Assembly (NCBI RefSeq): GCF_040869045.1
Contig: NC_090323.1
Coordinates: 153,470,426 to 153,534,425 of the forward strand
Direction of reading: 5' to 3'
Length of the DNA stretch: 64,000 nt
Source: Eurosta solidaginis
Lineage: Eukaryota > Arthropoda > Insecta > Diptera > Tephritidae
Numbering within the stretch: the first letter of the stretch is position 1; each line of letters starts with the position of its first letter. The notes under the pieces were generated by a model. It had not been told where the DNA came from, ran no database searches, and saw nothing but the letters and a program-made list of their open reading frames with translations. A program made the translations under genes and the position numbers. Shown here in pieces: positions 10,319-22,320 of this stretch.

Positions 10319-13170
10319 GGAATGTGGTTGTATAACATGTGTATCAAATGAAAGGTATTAAAGAGTATTTTAAGAGAGAGTAGGCCATAGTTCTATGGAT
10401 GAACGCCATTTAGGGATATCGCCATAAAGGTAGACCAGGGCTGACTCTAGAATTTGTTTGTACGATATGGGTATCAAATGAAAGGTGTTACTGAGCATTT
10501 TAAGAGGGAGTGGGCCTTAGGTCTATCGGTGGACGCCTTTTCGAGATGTCCCCATTAAGGTGGACCAGGGGTGATTCTATAATGTGTTTGTACGATATGG
10601 GTATCAAATGAAAGCTGTTAATGAGTATTTTGAAAAGGAGTGATCCTTAGTTCCATAGGTGGACGCCGTTTCGAGATATCGCCATAAAGGTGGACCAGGG
10701 GTGTCTCTAGAATGTGTTTGTACGATATGGGAATCAAATGAAAGGTGTTACTGAGCATTTTAAGAGGGAGTGTGCATTAGGTCTATAGGTGGACGCCTTT
10801 TCGAGATATCGCCATTAGGGTGGGCCAGGGGTGACTCTAGAATGTTTGTACGGTATGGGTATCAAACGAAAGGTGTTACTGAGCATTTTAAGAGGGAGTG
10901 GGCATGAGGTCTATAGGTGGACGCCTTTTCGAGATATCGTCATTAGGGTGGGCCAGGGGTGACTCTAGAATGTGTTTGTACGATATGTGCATCAAACGTA
11001 AGGTGTTACTGAGCATTTTAAGAGGGAGTGGGCATTAGGTCTATAGGTGGACGCCTTTTCGAGATATCGCCATTAGGGTGGGCCAGGGGTGACTCTAGAA
11101 TGTGTTTGTACGATATGGGTATCAAATGAAAGGTGGTAATGAGTATTTTAAAAGGGAGTAATCCTTAGTTCTATAGGTGGACGCCTTTTCGAGATATCGC
11201 CATTAGGGTGGGCCAGGGTGACTCTAGAATGTGTTTGTACGATATGTGCATCAAACGAAAGGTGTTACTGAGCATTTTAAGAGGGAGTGGGCATTAGGTC
11301 TATAGGTGGACGCCCTATCGAGATATCGCCATTAGGGTGGGCCAGGGGTGACTCTAGAATGTTTGTACGATATGGGTATCAAACGAAAGGTGTTACTGAG
11401 CATTTTAAGAGGGAGTGGGCATTAGGTCTATAGGTGGACGCCTTTTAGAGATATCGCCATTAGGGTGGGCCAGGGGTGACTCTAGAATGTGTTTGTACGA
11501 TATGGGTATCAAATGAAAGGTGGTAATGAGTATTTTAAAAGGGAGTAATCCTTAGTTCTATAGGTGGACGCCCTTTCGAGATATCGTCATTAGGGTGGGC
11601 CAGGGGTGACTCTAGAATGTGTTGGTACGATATGTGCATCAAACGAAAGGTGTTACTGAGCATTTTAAGAGGGAGTGGGCATTAGGTCTATAGGTGGACG
11701 CCCTTTCGAGATATCGCCATTAGGGTGGGCCAGGGGTGACTCTAGAATGTTTGTACGATATGGGTATCAAACGAAAGGTGTTACTGAGCATTTTAAGAGG
11801 GAGTGGGCATTAGGTCTATAGGTGGACGCCTTTTCGAGATATCGCCATTAGGGTGGGCCAGGGTGACTCTAGAATGTGTTTGTACGATATGGGTATCAAA
11901 TGAAAGGTGGTAATGTGTATTTTAAAAGGGAGTAATCCTTAGTTCTATAGGTGGACGCCTTTTCGAGATATCGCCATAAAGCTGGACCAAGGGTGACTCT
12001 AGAATGTTTGTACGGTATGGGTATCAAACGAAAGGTGTTACTGAGCATTTTAAGAGGGAGTGGGCATTAGGTCTATAGGTGGACGCCTTTTCGAGATATC
12101 GCCATTAGGGTGGGCCAGGGTGACTCTAGAATGTGTTTGTACGATATGGGTATCAAATGAAAGGTGGTAATGAGTATTTTAAAAGGGAGTAATCCATAGT
12201 TCTATAGGGAGTGGGCATTAGGTCTATAGGTGGACGCCTTTTCGAGATATCGCCATTAGGGTGGGACAGGGGTGACTCTAGAATGTTTGTACGATATGGG
12301 TATCAAACGAAAGGTGTTACTGAGCATTTTAAGAGGAAGTGGACATTAGGTCTATAGGTGGACGCCTTTTCGAGATATCGCCATTAGGGTGGGCCAGGGG
12401 TGACTCTAGAATGATTGTACGATATGGGTATCAAACGAAAGGTGTTACTGAGCATTTTAAGAGGGAGTGGACATTAGGTCTATAGGTGGACGCCTTTTCG
12501 AGATATCGCCATTAGGGTGGGCCAGGGTGACTCTAGAATGTGTTTGTACGATATGGGTATCAAATGAAAGGTGGTAATGAGTATTTTAAAAGGGAGTAAT
12601 CCTTAGTTCTATAGGTGGACGCCTTTTCGAAATATCGCCATTAGGGTGGGCCAGGTGTGACTCTAGAATGTTTGTACGATATGGGTATCAAACGAAAGCT
12701 GTTACTGAGCATTTTAAGAGGGAGTGGGCATTAGGTCTATAGGTGGACGCCTTTTCGAGATATCGCCATTAGGGTGGGCCAGGGGTGACTCTAGAATGTT
12801 TGTACGATATGGGTATCAAACGAAAGGTGTTACTGAGCATTTTAAGAGGGAGTGGACACTAGGTCTATAGGTGGACGCCTTTTCGAGATATCGCCATTAG
12901 GGTGGGCCAGGGGTGACTAGAATGTTTGTACGATATGGGTATCAAACGAAAGGTGTTACTGAGCATTTTAAGAGGGAGGGGGCATTAGGTCTATAGGTGG
13001 ACGCCTTTTCGAGATATCGCCATTAGGGTGGGACAGGGGTGACTCTGATATGTTTTTGTACGATATGGATATCAAATTAAAGGTATTAATGAGGGTTTTA
13101 AAAGCGAGTGGCCCTTAGATGTATATGTGAAGGCGTTCTCGCGATATCGACCAAAATGTGGACCAGGTGA
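10319..13170. repeat. ~129-bp tandem array, about 22 units, with AAB higher-order pattern
   Basis: Each unit contains GGTGGACGCCTTTTCGAGAT, a CCAGGGGTGACTCTAGAATG block and a GTATCAAA(C/T)GAAAGG block. Two unit types alternate: type A (...ACGAAAGGTGTTACTGAGC, GGGCATTAGG) and type B (...ATGAAAGGTGGTAATGAG, AATCCTTAG). Type B units fall near 11119, 11508, 11895, 12148 and 12558; spacings of 389 and 387 show a three-unit A-A-B repeat. A partial unit at about 12190-12230 marks a recombination junction. The outermost units are the most diverged, as expected for arrays homogenised by unequal exchange. Confidence 0.9.
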
Positions 13171-14334
13171 TCCAGAAAATCATCTGTCGGGTACTGCTAA
13201 TTTATTTATATATGCAATACCACTAACAGTATTCCTGCCAAGATTCCAAGGGCTGTTGATTTCGCCTTGTAGAACTTTTTCATTTTCTTCTACTTAATAT
13301 GGTAGGTGTCACACCCATTTTACAAAGTTTTTTCCAAAGTTATATTTTGCGTCAATAAACCAATCCAGTTACCATGTTTCATCACTTTTTTCGTATTTGG
13401 TATAGAATTATGGCATTTTTTTCATTTTTCGTAATTTTCGATATCGATAAAGTGGGCGTGGTTATGGTCAGATTTCGCCCATTTTTTACACCAAGAAAAA
13501 GTGAGCTCAGGTAAGTACGTGGGCTAAGTTTAGTAAAGATATATCGGATTTTGCTCAAGTTATTGTGTTAATGGCCGAGCGGAAGGACAGACTGTGGACT
13601 GTGTATAAAAACTGGGCGTGGCTTCCACCGATTTCGCCCATTTTCACAGAGAACAGTTACCGTCATAGAATCTATGCTCCTACCAAATTTGAGAAGGATT
13701 GGTAAATTTTTGTTCGACTTATGGCAATAAAAGTATTCTAGGCAAACTAAATGAAAATGGGCGGAGCCACGCCCATTTTGAAATTTTATTTTATTTTTGT
13801 ATTTTGTTGCATCATATCATTACTGGAGTTGAATTTTGACTTAATTTACTTATATACAGTAAAGATATTAAATTTTATGTTAAAATTTGAATTTAAAAAA
13901 TTTTTTTTTTAAAAAGTGGGCGTGTTCTTCATCCAATTTTGCTAATTTTCATTTAGCACATATAGAGTAATAGTAGTAACGTTCCTGCCAAATTTCATCA
14001 TGATATCTTCAACGACTGCCAAATTACAGCTTGCAAAACTTTTAAATTACCTTCTTGTAAAAGTGGGCGGTGCCACGCCCATTGTCCAAAATCTTACTAA
14101 TTTTCTATTCTGCGTCATAACGTCAACCCATCTACCAAGTTTCGTCGCTTTATCTGTCTTTTGTAATGAGTTATCGCACTTTTTCAGTTTTTCGAAATTT
14201 TCGATATCGAAAAAGTGGGTGTGGTTATAGTCCGATATCGTTCATTTTAAATAGCGATCTGAGATGAGTGCTCAGGAACCTACATACCAAATTTCATCAA
14301 GATACCTCAAAATTTACTCAAGTTATCGTGTTAA

Positions 14335-14391
14335 CGGACGGACGGACGGACGGACGGACGGACGGACGGACGGACGGACGGACGGACGGAC
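14335..14391. repeat. (GGAC)n microsatellite in the noncoding element
   Basis: About fourteen uninterrupted GGAC units just inside the right end of copy 1. Shorter versions occur at the same place in the copies at 21139 (GTCC on the other strand), 32780 and 40405. Confidence 0.95.
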
Positions 14392-14810
14392 ATGGCTCAA
14401 TCAAATTTTTTTTCGATCCTGATTATTTTGATATATGGAAGTCTATATCTATCTCGATTCCTTTATATATGTACAACCAACCGTTATCCAATCAAACTTA
14501 ATATACTCTGTGAGCTCTGCTCAACTGAGTATAAAAATGTACATATGTATATACCCTAATCTTGAAATGTAAATTTAAAGTGAATTTCGTACTTGCAATG
14601 TAAATTTAAACACAAATGAAATGTACACATTATTGTTGAAAAAAAGAGAAAAAAAATCTATCCTAATAATAAAAACATCAACGAACACATATTCACACAT
14701 GTCGGCTGAGCCATTGGATTCAACCGATGATAAAACATACCTCGGCTCTGCCCATGGTAGTTCAGGCCTCCGCGCAAAAACCGTAGAATGCCACAACCTT
14801 TCGTCCGCCG

Positions 14811-14825
14811 AAGTAGGAGTGGGAC
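14811..14825 (+). other. Probable polypurine tract of element O
   Basis: GAAGTAGGAGTGGGAC ends directly at the 3' LTR, the position used to prime plus-strand DNA. It contains two pyrimidines besides the final C, so it is a weak tract. Confidence 0.45.
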
Positions 14826-16184
14826 TGTAACGTAGCAAATGCTACGCCACAATATCTATTTCCCATTTAGCGCCCACCCCTAACATCATATTTTCCATTT
14901 ACTGCCCACCACTAGTAGTGTATGTACCGACATACATATATACATACATACCGGCCCAACAACCATCGCGCAAGCCAGTGATGTTGAACGCACATTGCTT
15001 GAGAATTTTCATTCGTGGCGCGCTGTGTGCGACAATGCGAGCATAATTCCCAACGTGTTCATAGTTACCTATGAATAAAATTATTGGCCGGAATACACCA
15101 GGCACACTTCGCCGTAGGTAAGTGAAGTGCGTGTCGGCCGCCATTGGCGGTCGACAAGGGGTGCCCTTTGGGTTAGGAGGGTGCGTTACAAGGTCGGTTC
15201 CAGCGATGGTACGCCCCCCCCCCTGCTTATCGGACACCCCGCAGGTTTACCCACATTTCCGGTGAGTAAGACGGGATTTACACCCCTTATTACTCATCGG
15301 AAAGGTAATGCACGAGCAGCCTTCTCCGGTAGGAAGGAAACCCGTCTCAATGCCAGTGGCGGTTCGGATATCCCCACTACCCTGGCAGACTGCCCGAGCC
15401 AATATAAATACATTGTAGGGGCTCCCTTTTGGTAAATTTACAAGGTCCGTTCTGCCGATGTTACTTCCCCCCCCCCCCCCCCCCCCCGGCCTCTTGGGCA
15501 ACCCTAATATTTTGTTATCATCTCCTCTGAGTAAGACAGGGCTCACCCCCCCCCCCCCCCCTATTACTCAGAGGAAGGGTAATGCACGGATATACAGCTC
15601 AGGTAAGAGGGGAACACTTCCCAACGCCTGCGGCGGGACAAACTCCCCGACTACCATAGCCGAATACCCGACCCAATATATTGTAGTTAGTTAGACTAGC
15701 CTAATACTAATATCGACACTTCGCCGTAGGTACAACATCATCGCCATCCCGATCCTCGGACATCCCATTCTGAAGTCTAGCCCCCACCGTCGTCATAGCT
15801 ATTTGGTGAGAACTACCGTCATTCAATACTCTCTCATCGGGCGTGATCGTCACTACCGCCGTTATCACCCCTTGGCGAGAGCCACCGTCATTCACCGTCG
15901 TCTTCACCATCTGAGCCACCGCTAGCTAGCACTATACCTCTCTCTGTGGAGAGCCGTCGTCCTTGGATTATAATATATTCTCAGCGACACTACCTAGGGA
16001 ACATCTCTCTCTCTCTCTCCTGGATTCAAGATTGTGGATATTTTAGCCTGAGAGCCGCGTGTGTGTGTGTTCGAAGTCAAAACACTAATTTACTGTGTAT
16101 TTATTTAGGTGGGGGAAGTGGGACCTCCATCCGACTCTGGATCGACTTGAGCATACCTCAGCCTTTGACCAAACCCACCTCATA
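14826..16184 (+). repeat. 3' LTR of element O, enlarged
   Basis: About 1359 bp, colinear with the 5' LTR at both ends but with extra DNA at 15148-15715. The sequence CACTTCGCCGTAGGTA occurs on both sides of the extra block (15107 and 15718), which suggests a duplication joint or deletion by slippage in the other LTR. Confidence 0.8.
15148..15715. repeat. Extra LTR block: two diverged ~275-bp direct repeats with poly-C runs
   Basis: Two diverged tandem units (roughly 15150-15430 and 15430-15700) share the order: AAGGTC(G/C)GTTC, a poly-C run, a TGAGTAAGAC(G/A)GG block, AAGGGTAATGCACG or AAAGGTAATGCACG, then a TACCCGA/GCCCGAGCCAATATA block. Pure C runs measure 10 (15214-15223), 21 (15467-15487) and 16 (15546-15561) bases, an extreme composition for this AT-rich window. 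Confidence 0.75.
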
Positions 16185-16188
16185 ATAT

Positions 16189-16985
16189 GTATATGTGTAC
16201 GTGGATTATATAAAAGGAATATTACCAACTTTATTTCTTCATTATGATCGAAAATTCATAAAATACATATTAGGGCACAAAAGCTATACTTTCAATGTTG
16301 CAGCAGTGGTCGCTCATGTGAGAATTTTCGCATCTCTACTCAACTTTTTTTATATTCAGCAGCTTGCGCTTTTAAAACCGTACAACAAGTTTAAATAAAG
16401 AAATTGCAAATGCCTTTTTTCCCTCACAAAAGTTTACGCAAAACTGCTCCTAAACTATTTCGATTTTCTACTGAAAGGAAAATTGTTTGTAGCAGACTAA
16501 AGAATTACATATTTATATACATAAAAGTAAAAAGAAAATGTTAAAATAGACAGCAGAGTAAAAGCGAAAAAATTTAAAAGCGTGAGCATTTCGAAAAAGA
16601 CGCTATCTTAGCTGTAGGAAAATGTAGCAAAAAAATGTTTGTAGAAAAAAATATAAATAAACTACAGTCTGCTTTGGTGTTTTGTGGTGGTGGCTGTCGT
16701 ATATTCTAAGGGAAAATTGCTAGTAACAAGTTAAGGTTTTACGTAAATGGCATTGAATACGAGTACACAAACAGAGAAATCTCAGTATGTATTTTGCAAT
16801 ATTTAGTTTCTGCAAAAGTTTGCCTTAGGTTAGGGAAATATTCAAGTTGTTGGCTGTTGCTTTGTGCAAAAATAGTTACTTATTTCCTGTGAATACTTAC
16901 GTACGTACTATGTATATAATGTACTTCACTTTTGTTACGTTTTTATGGCAACTATGTTTATTTCTGCTTCAATGCCATCTGTCAT
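16189..16985. other. AT-rich noncoding DNA
   Basis: Nothing recognised apart from the target duplication of element O at its left border. Confidence 0.45.
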
Positions 16986-16989
16986 GATG

Positions 16990-18620
16990 TTGGAGTGCTT
17001 GGAAGCTAGTGATATTTACGTACATTTGTATGTTTTGTGTAATATTGTCTACTTATTTTATATGAAATTCTCGAGACAGGTGATGCCAAAACATTGGTGG
17101 AAACAGAGAGAGAAAAAGGAGTAGAATTGAAGTACTCTGCAGAAAAAGTAGTAAATAGTTTTTTAAAGCAAGAAAATTTGGTTGCATATTACACAGGAAA
17201 AGTTTGGATATTTAAAATTGGAATGGTCAATTTGCTGATATCATGGGCTGACATCCGATATCAAGTGATGAAATGATGTGCAGTGATGTGATATGTTCAT
17301 ATGAATTGATGATGTGATGTGCAGTGTAGAGATGTTTTCATGTGAATTCATGTAATGTTCGGCGAAATGATAAAACTTTGTTGCAATTATCTTAAGGGAC
17401 ATTATTGCAGAGGAGATATGATAAAAAGTATTTTTACAATTTTATATCATGCAATAAGATGTCATGTGGACATATATGTAGTTTCAGGTAATGTGACTTG
17501 ACATAACTTGATGTTACTAGGTTATATTACCATGGTGTTACTGATATAAGGCTAGTGCTATTAAGTTTCATATGTATATTTGGTGTAATATATGAAATTC
17601 GCGAGATAAGTGATTGTTAGGAATAGGTATGTATGCTGGAATATTGGTGGGGGAGAGAGAAAGTGTGCGAGTTTGAAGTAGTCTGCAGAAGAAAGTAGTG
17701 AATAGTTTTCAAAGGCAGGATTTTTTTGCATTTTGCACAGGAAAAGTTGAGATATTTAAAATTTTAATTGTCAACTTGCTCATATAATGGGCTGAGATCC
17801 GATGTCACGTGATCAAATGATGTGCAGTGTAGTGATTTTTTCATATGAATTGAAATGATGTTCGAAGATATGATAAAATTATAAAATTATTTTAAGAGAT
17901 ATTATTGCAGAGATATTTGATATAAAGTGTTTGCATATTATGTGTAATAATGTGATAACTCATGCGTACAATTTTATGTCATGCAATATGATGTCATGTG
18001 GAAAAATATGTAGATTCATGTGACTTGACTTGATTTAGGATATAATCGCGTGGTGTTTTGTGATGTTGCTGATATTAATGTGATAGTGATATTTATGCAC
18101 ATTTTTGTATTTGGTATAATACTGCCTACCAATTTTATATGAAATTCTCGAGACGGGTGTTGGTTACGAATAAGATTGTATGCTGAAACATTAGTGGAAG
18201 AGAGGGAGAGATAGGGGGTGCAGCTCACAATAGTTTAGTATTCGTTGCATACTTTTAAGTCATAAATTGTATTGAATAGAGATATGTTATATGCAGTGAA
18301 ATGGCTTAAAATATGTGATAAATTTGATTATAAAATAAGTGATTTCATATGATATCTAAGTGATAACTCACGCGAAAAATTTCATGTCAAAAAATTAGTT
18401 ATAAGTTTTTAAAAACAAAAATATTTGGTTTGCACATGTAAAGTTTAGCTATTTAAAATTTCATTGCTTGTTGTTGCTTTGATCATGGGCTGTGATCGGA
18501 TATCAAGTAATGATGTGCGGTGTAATGATGTTTTACGGTTGAATTAAAGTGATGTTCGACGATATGATAAAACTATGTTGAAATTATGAGAAAGAAATAA
18601 ATTGCAGAGAAGATGTTAAA
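16990..18620. repeat. Complex tandem repeat, three units of ~540 bp
   Basis: The landmark TATATGAAATTCTCGAGAC recurs at about 17058, 17590 (GAAATTCGCGAGATAAG) and 18136, giving periods of about 531 and 546 bp. Other blocks keep the same phase: a GTGGAAACAGAGAGAG-like purine run, GTAGTGAATAGTTTTC-like, CAGGAAAAGTTNNGATATTT, CATGGGCTGAGATCCGAT and GATGTGCAGTGTAGNGAT. Units are diverged with indels, so this is an old array. The short plus-strand frame at 17094-17276 lies inside a unit and is not maintained in the other two. Confidence 0.8.
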
Positions 18621-18652
18621 ACTACAACAAAATGAAAATAGTTTATTAATTG

Positions 18653-18657
18653 AAAAA

Positions 18658-18691
<34 letters not shown>

Positions 18692-18695
18692 TATA
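18653..18695. repeat. Poly-A tract followed by (TA)n
   Basis: About 23 A residues (18653-18675) followed by about ten TA units. It could be the tail of an unrecognised retroposed sequence. Confidence 0.85.
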
Positions 18696-18699
18696 GTGT

Positions 18700-19675
18700 A
18701 AAACGTTAATTTGTTTGTACGGGTCACGTACGAAATTCAGGATTCAAATTTGATTTTCCCATGATCTATACAGTAAAATTGATGCAGTGGTTATCTAAAC
18801 ATTGATTATATATAAAAATTAGCATATTCCATGCACAGGCTTAGTCTATTTCCAGAAACAAACATTCTAAATGTTTTCAGCTTTAAATATATTGGAAAAC
18901 AAATATGGTTGCTAAGGAGACTAGCAACTGCAATTTTTTTTTTTTCATAAGCTTAGTTCAAAGCATGGCTTCAAGATTGCATAAAAGTTGCTAGCAAAGA
19001 AAGCTGAAAAGGCTAAGGCAGCAGCAAAATTTTAAAGCATGAAGCACTAGAAGCCTTGCGGTGGCAAGCTACTACTTTACCCAAATGCTATCTAGACTTG
19101 GGTACTTCAAAAAAAACTTATTTCAATTTGTATTGGACGAAGATCTAAAGTACATTTGCAACAACCACGTGCTTTAAAAGGTGTGGCTGTGGTGCTGTAG
19201 ATACTATTCGAAATTATTTTTCAAGTCTTCCTGGAACAGAGTGAACTCAATAATAAGTCTAGCACAACCTAATTTAAAATGTAGAAGTCGTTCTCGTCAG
19301 CACACCGTGCGAGGTAAACTAGTGTTTTTACTAATTTGTGGAACCTATTTATGGTGGTGGTATGAATAATAAAGAGGTATCCGTAACAGCCTAGCTATTC
19401 TGCTTGACTCTTCCCTTTACAATAAACAGAACTCCATCCGCCATATCAGTGGAAACCTTTCCCCTTAACGTCAACTAGTTTTCATTGCAAAAATATAATA
19501 TGAAAATAAAATTTTTCGCTTCACTGGTAATCTAAAATGTTTAATTAGATTTTTTTTTACTTAATTAAATCTAAATATAATAATGAGATAATTTAATTGG
19601 ATGCATCCGAACTTTAAGCTTCTCTAAGAAGTTTATGTGTGCGCTCTAATGAGTTTTTCGCTACCAACAAGCAGC
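18700..19675. other. Noncoding DNA with short broken frames
   Basis: A patch near 18985-19030 (AAGAAAGCTGAAAAGGCTAA) reads as a lysine/alanine-rich peptide in one frame before stops, and 19181-19369 is a short frame of unknown nature. I see no gene or repeat that I can name. Confidence 0.35.
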
Positions 19676-20440
19676 ATTTTTATACCTCTCATGAAAATAA
19701 AATAGTATATTGAGTTTGTCACAAATCTCGAAATTGTAAGTCCTTAAAGGAGAAGAGATAGGCCCACCAAATCGATCAGGTTGACATCCTGGCGTGATTT
19801 AGCCGATTATTCGAATATTACGAATAGGATAAGATTATTGCTCAGCTCCATTCATGAAAGGTATGAAGTTTTCGGCACATCCGAAGGCAGTTGCGTCCAT
19901 ACGTATTTTTTTTTTCGCATTTCAATTAAAATCGAACTGCAAATATTTTTGTGTATAGCAGCTGATAAGTTAACTAGTCAACAACGGCAGCCAATCAAAA
20001 TATCGTAATTCAATTTCGCGAACATTCGCCACATTTAGTTAATTTGTTTTTCTCAGCCGAAATGCGAGAAATCGAACAAAATTTTAGATGTGACAGAATT
20101 CTATGCGAAGCGAGTGGTGCACGTGTCTTAAAATTTATGTATACGCGTGAAGAGCATGCTAAGAATTTCCGATTTCCAAAATCCCCCTTTTTGCTTTGCA
20201 TAATCGTATTTACAAACAAACATCTCTACGAATTCAAAGATTTTTTCTTAATTTGATATTCGTTTTTCCGCTGTCCTTCCAACTAAATTGATTTGGGAAT
20301 GAAACTTGCATTGAGCTTTACAAGGTACGGAGAGCTTGTGTGTATGTGCATGTGTAAATTAAGGTGCGCCTTTGTTTTTGCAAAATTCTCCTACAAAGGA
20401 GGACAAAGAAACAGAAGGGTTCGTGAAAACACTAATTTCA
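19676..20440. other. Noncoding DNA; possible distant relative of the noncoding element at left edge
   Basis: TTTTTATACC near 19676 and AGTATATTGAGTTTGTCAC at 19709 resemble the 5' layout of the Helentron-like copies (TTTATACTC ... GAGTATATTAATTTTGTTCAC). No matching 3' hairpin end was found, so this is only a hint. Confidence 0.3.
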
Positions 20441-20760
20441 ACTCATTCCACTATGAACGGTATTAAGGGAGCGTGTCGTACTCACCGGCTCCACCAAATG
20501 GGAGCACAAGTATATTGTTGTTGTAACAATAAAGACACTCCGCGAAGGTATAGGTGACGTTCATGGTCCTTTGCCGGATATAGATCCCGTACATTCCGGG
20601 AACAAGCATCATTAGTGTACGAGCCCTATAATCTGGCAACTCCTTGAAAGGGTTGCGCTTTACAATCCCTTGAATTATTTGCGTATATTAGTCGCTTCTT
20701 ACGGCAGTCATAACTGTCGCGGGTATATTCTAAGCCCCCAAACCAGCTGGGCGAAGGAGC
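20440..20760. repeat. Dispersed-repeat-like block, probably LINE 3' region
   Basis: From memory, CTCACCGGCTCCACCAAATG, ATAAAGACACTCCGCGAAGG and the closing CGCGGGTATATTCTAAGCCC recur widely in tephritid genomes as the end of a non-LTR element. There is no second copy in this window, so the call cannot be backed from the sequence alone. Confidence 0.3.
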
Positions 20761-20992
20761 ACAATCATCAACAAAGTATGTTCACTGCTGGTTTAATACA
20801 CAGGAGATAGTAAAAGGAAGAGAATTGGGAGGAGAGGTATTTATTGCGGATTTTTAAGACGGTGCAGAGCAATTAACACCGGGAAAATAATGCCTCATTT
20901 CTTCGATAATACGCCCGCAGGCCTAACTTCTTCTTCAAAAGGGAAATTACGTCTGTTGACAAATGGAAATATTGCCCGCGGGCTTTATTTTT

Positions 20993-22320
20993 ATACTCAG
21001 CTGAGCAGAGCTCACAGAGTATATTAATTTTGTTCACATAACGGTAATCCGTAACGGCATAAACTAATCGAGATAGATATAGACTTCTATATATCAAACT
21101 GATCTGGGCGAAAAAAAAAATTCATTTAGTCATGTCCGTCCGTCCGTAAACACTATAACTTGAGTAAATTTTGAGGTATCTTGTTAAATTCGGTATGTAG
21201 GTTCCTGGGCACTCATCTCAGATCGCTATTTAAATTTTAAAATGAACGAAATCGGACCATACCGACGCCCACTTTTTCGATATCGAAAATTTCGAAAAAC
21301 CGGAAAAGTGCGATAATTCATTACCGAACACGAATAAAGTGACGAAACTTGGTTGGTGGGTTGACCTTATGACACAGAATAGAAAATTAGTAAAATTTTG
21401 GACAATCGGCGTGGTGCCGCCCACTTTTAAAAGAAGGTAATTTAAAAGTTTTGCAAGCTGTAATTTGGCAGTCGTTGAAGATATCGTGATGAAATTTGCA
21501 GGAACGTTACTCCTATTACTGTATGCATTCTAAATAAAAATTAGGAAAACCGGATGACGAACACTCCACTTAAAAAAAATTGTTTAAGTCAAATTTTAAT
21601 AAAAAATTTACTATCTTTAGAGTATATAAGTAAATTTTGCCAGCATTCAACTCCAGTAATAAAGTACGGAGCAACAAAATACAAAAATAAAAGAAAATTT
21701 CAAAATGGGCGTGGCTCCGCCCTTTTTCATTTAATTTGTCTAGAATACTTTTAATGCCATAAGTCGAACAAAAATTTACCAATCCTTGTAAAATTTGGTA
21801 GGGACATAAGTAGATTTTATCGAGGACTGTTTTCTGTGAAAATGGGCGAAATCGGTTGAAACTCGCCCAGTTTTTATACACAGTCGACCGTTTGTCCTTC
21901 CGCTCGGCCGTTAACACGATAACTTGAGCAAAAATCGATATATCTTTACTAAACATAGTGGACGTACTTATAATGAACTCACTTTATTTTGGTATAAAAA
22001 ATGGCCGAAATCCGACTATGACCACGCCCACTTTTTCGAAATCGAAAATTTCGAAAAATTAAAAAAATTCCGTAATTCTATACCAAATACGAAAAAAGGA
22101 ATAGAACATGGTGATTGGATTGGGTTTTTGACGCAAATAGGTGAAAATGAAAATATTCAAATAAAACGAATTGATAGCTGAAGAAAGTTAGCAAAAGCAA
22201 GTTGCTCCACTTTTTAGTATTACCATTTGTATGTATCCATGGAAAAGACGACTTTGTCTCCAAAGCTCTCAGCTGAGTATGTAATGTTCGGTTACACCCG
22301 AACTTAGCCTTCCTTACTTG
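20993..22320 (+). mobile_element. Helentron-like noncoding element, copy 2 (no tandem array)
   Basis: Opposite orientation to copy 1. It starts ATACTCAGCTGAG after a T-run and ends with CTCAGCTGAGTAT (22268-22280), the hairpin GTTCGGTTACACCCGAAC (22287-22304) and CCTTCCTTACTTG before TTTT. It contains the GTCC microsatellite near 21137 and the same GTGGGCGTGG/CCACGCCCA modules as copies 1 and 3. The ~129-bp array is missing altogether, which makes this the simplest form of the family. It is noncoding. Confidence 0.7.

Larger units (their letters stand above)
10223..14532 (-). mobile_element. Helentron-like noncoding element, copy 1 (22-unit array)
   Basis: Inserted in element O. The left end starts CAAGTAAGGAAGGCTAAG, followed by the hairpin GTTCGGGTGTAACCGAAC (6-bp stem, 6-nt loop) and then ATACTCAGTTGAG. 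The right end carries the exact inverse CTCAACTGAGTAT (14520-14532). Between them lie a ~2.85-kb tandem array, a ~1.1-kb noncoding body with recurring GTGGGCGTGG modules, and a GGAC microsatellite. There is no open frame of note. Subterminal inverted repeats, terminal hairpin, internal microsatellite and T-rich flanks are the hallmarks of Helentron-associated elements such as DINE-1. I set the hairpin end as 3', hence minus orientation. It would depend on an autonomous partner for Rep/helicase. Confidence 0.65.
6970..16184 (+). mobile_element. Osvaldo/Ulysses-like LTR retrotransposon, pol-deleted (element O)
   Basis: A complete but defective LTR retrotransposon. Both LTRs start TGTAACGTAGCAAATGCTAC and stop at a shared CCTCATA; the element is flanked by ATAT at 6966-6969 and 16185-16188. 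The internal part holds a tRNA-Lys type primer site, gag and protease, but reverse transcriptase, RNase H and integrase are absent: once the 4.3-kb insertion at 10223-14532 is removed, only about 2.75 kb separates the LTRs. The lysine primer site and fused gag-protease layout fit the Osvaldo/Ulysses side of the gypsy group; that affiliation is inferred. Confidence 0.75.

Noticed and set aside
10319..13170. Regularly spaced repeats that might suggest a CRISPR-like array
   Set aside because: Units are directly tandem over their full length with no unique spacers, and they belong to a eukaryotic mobile element.
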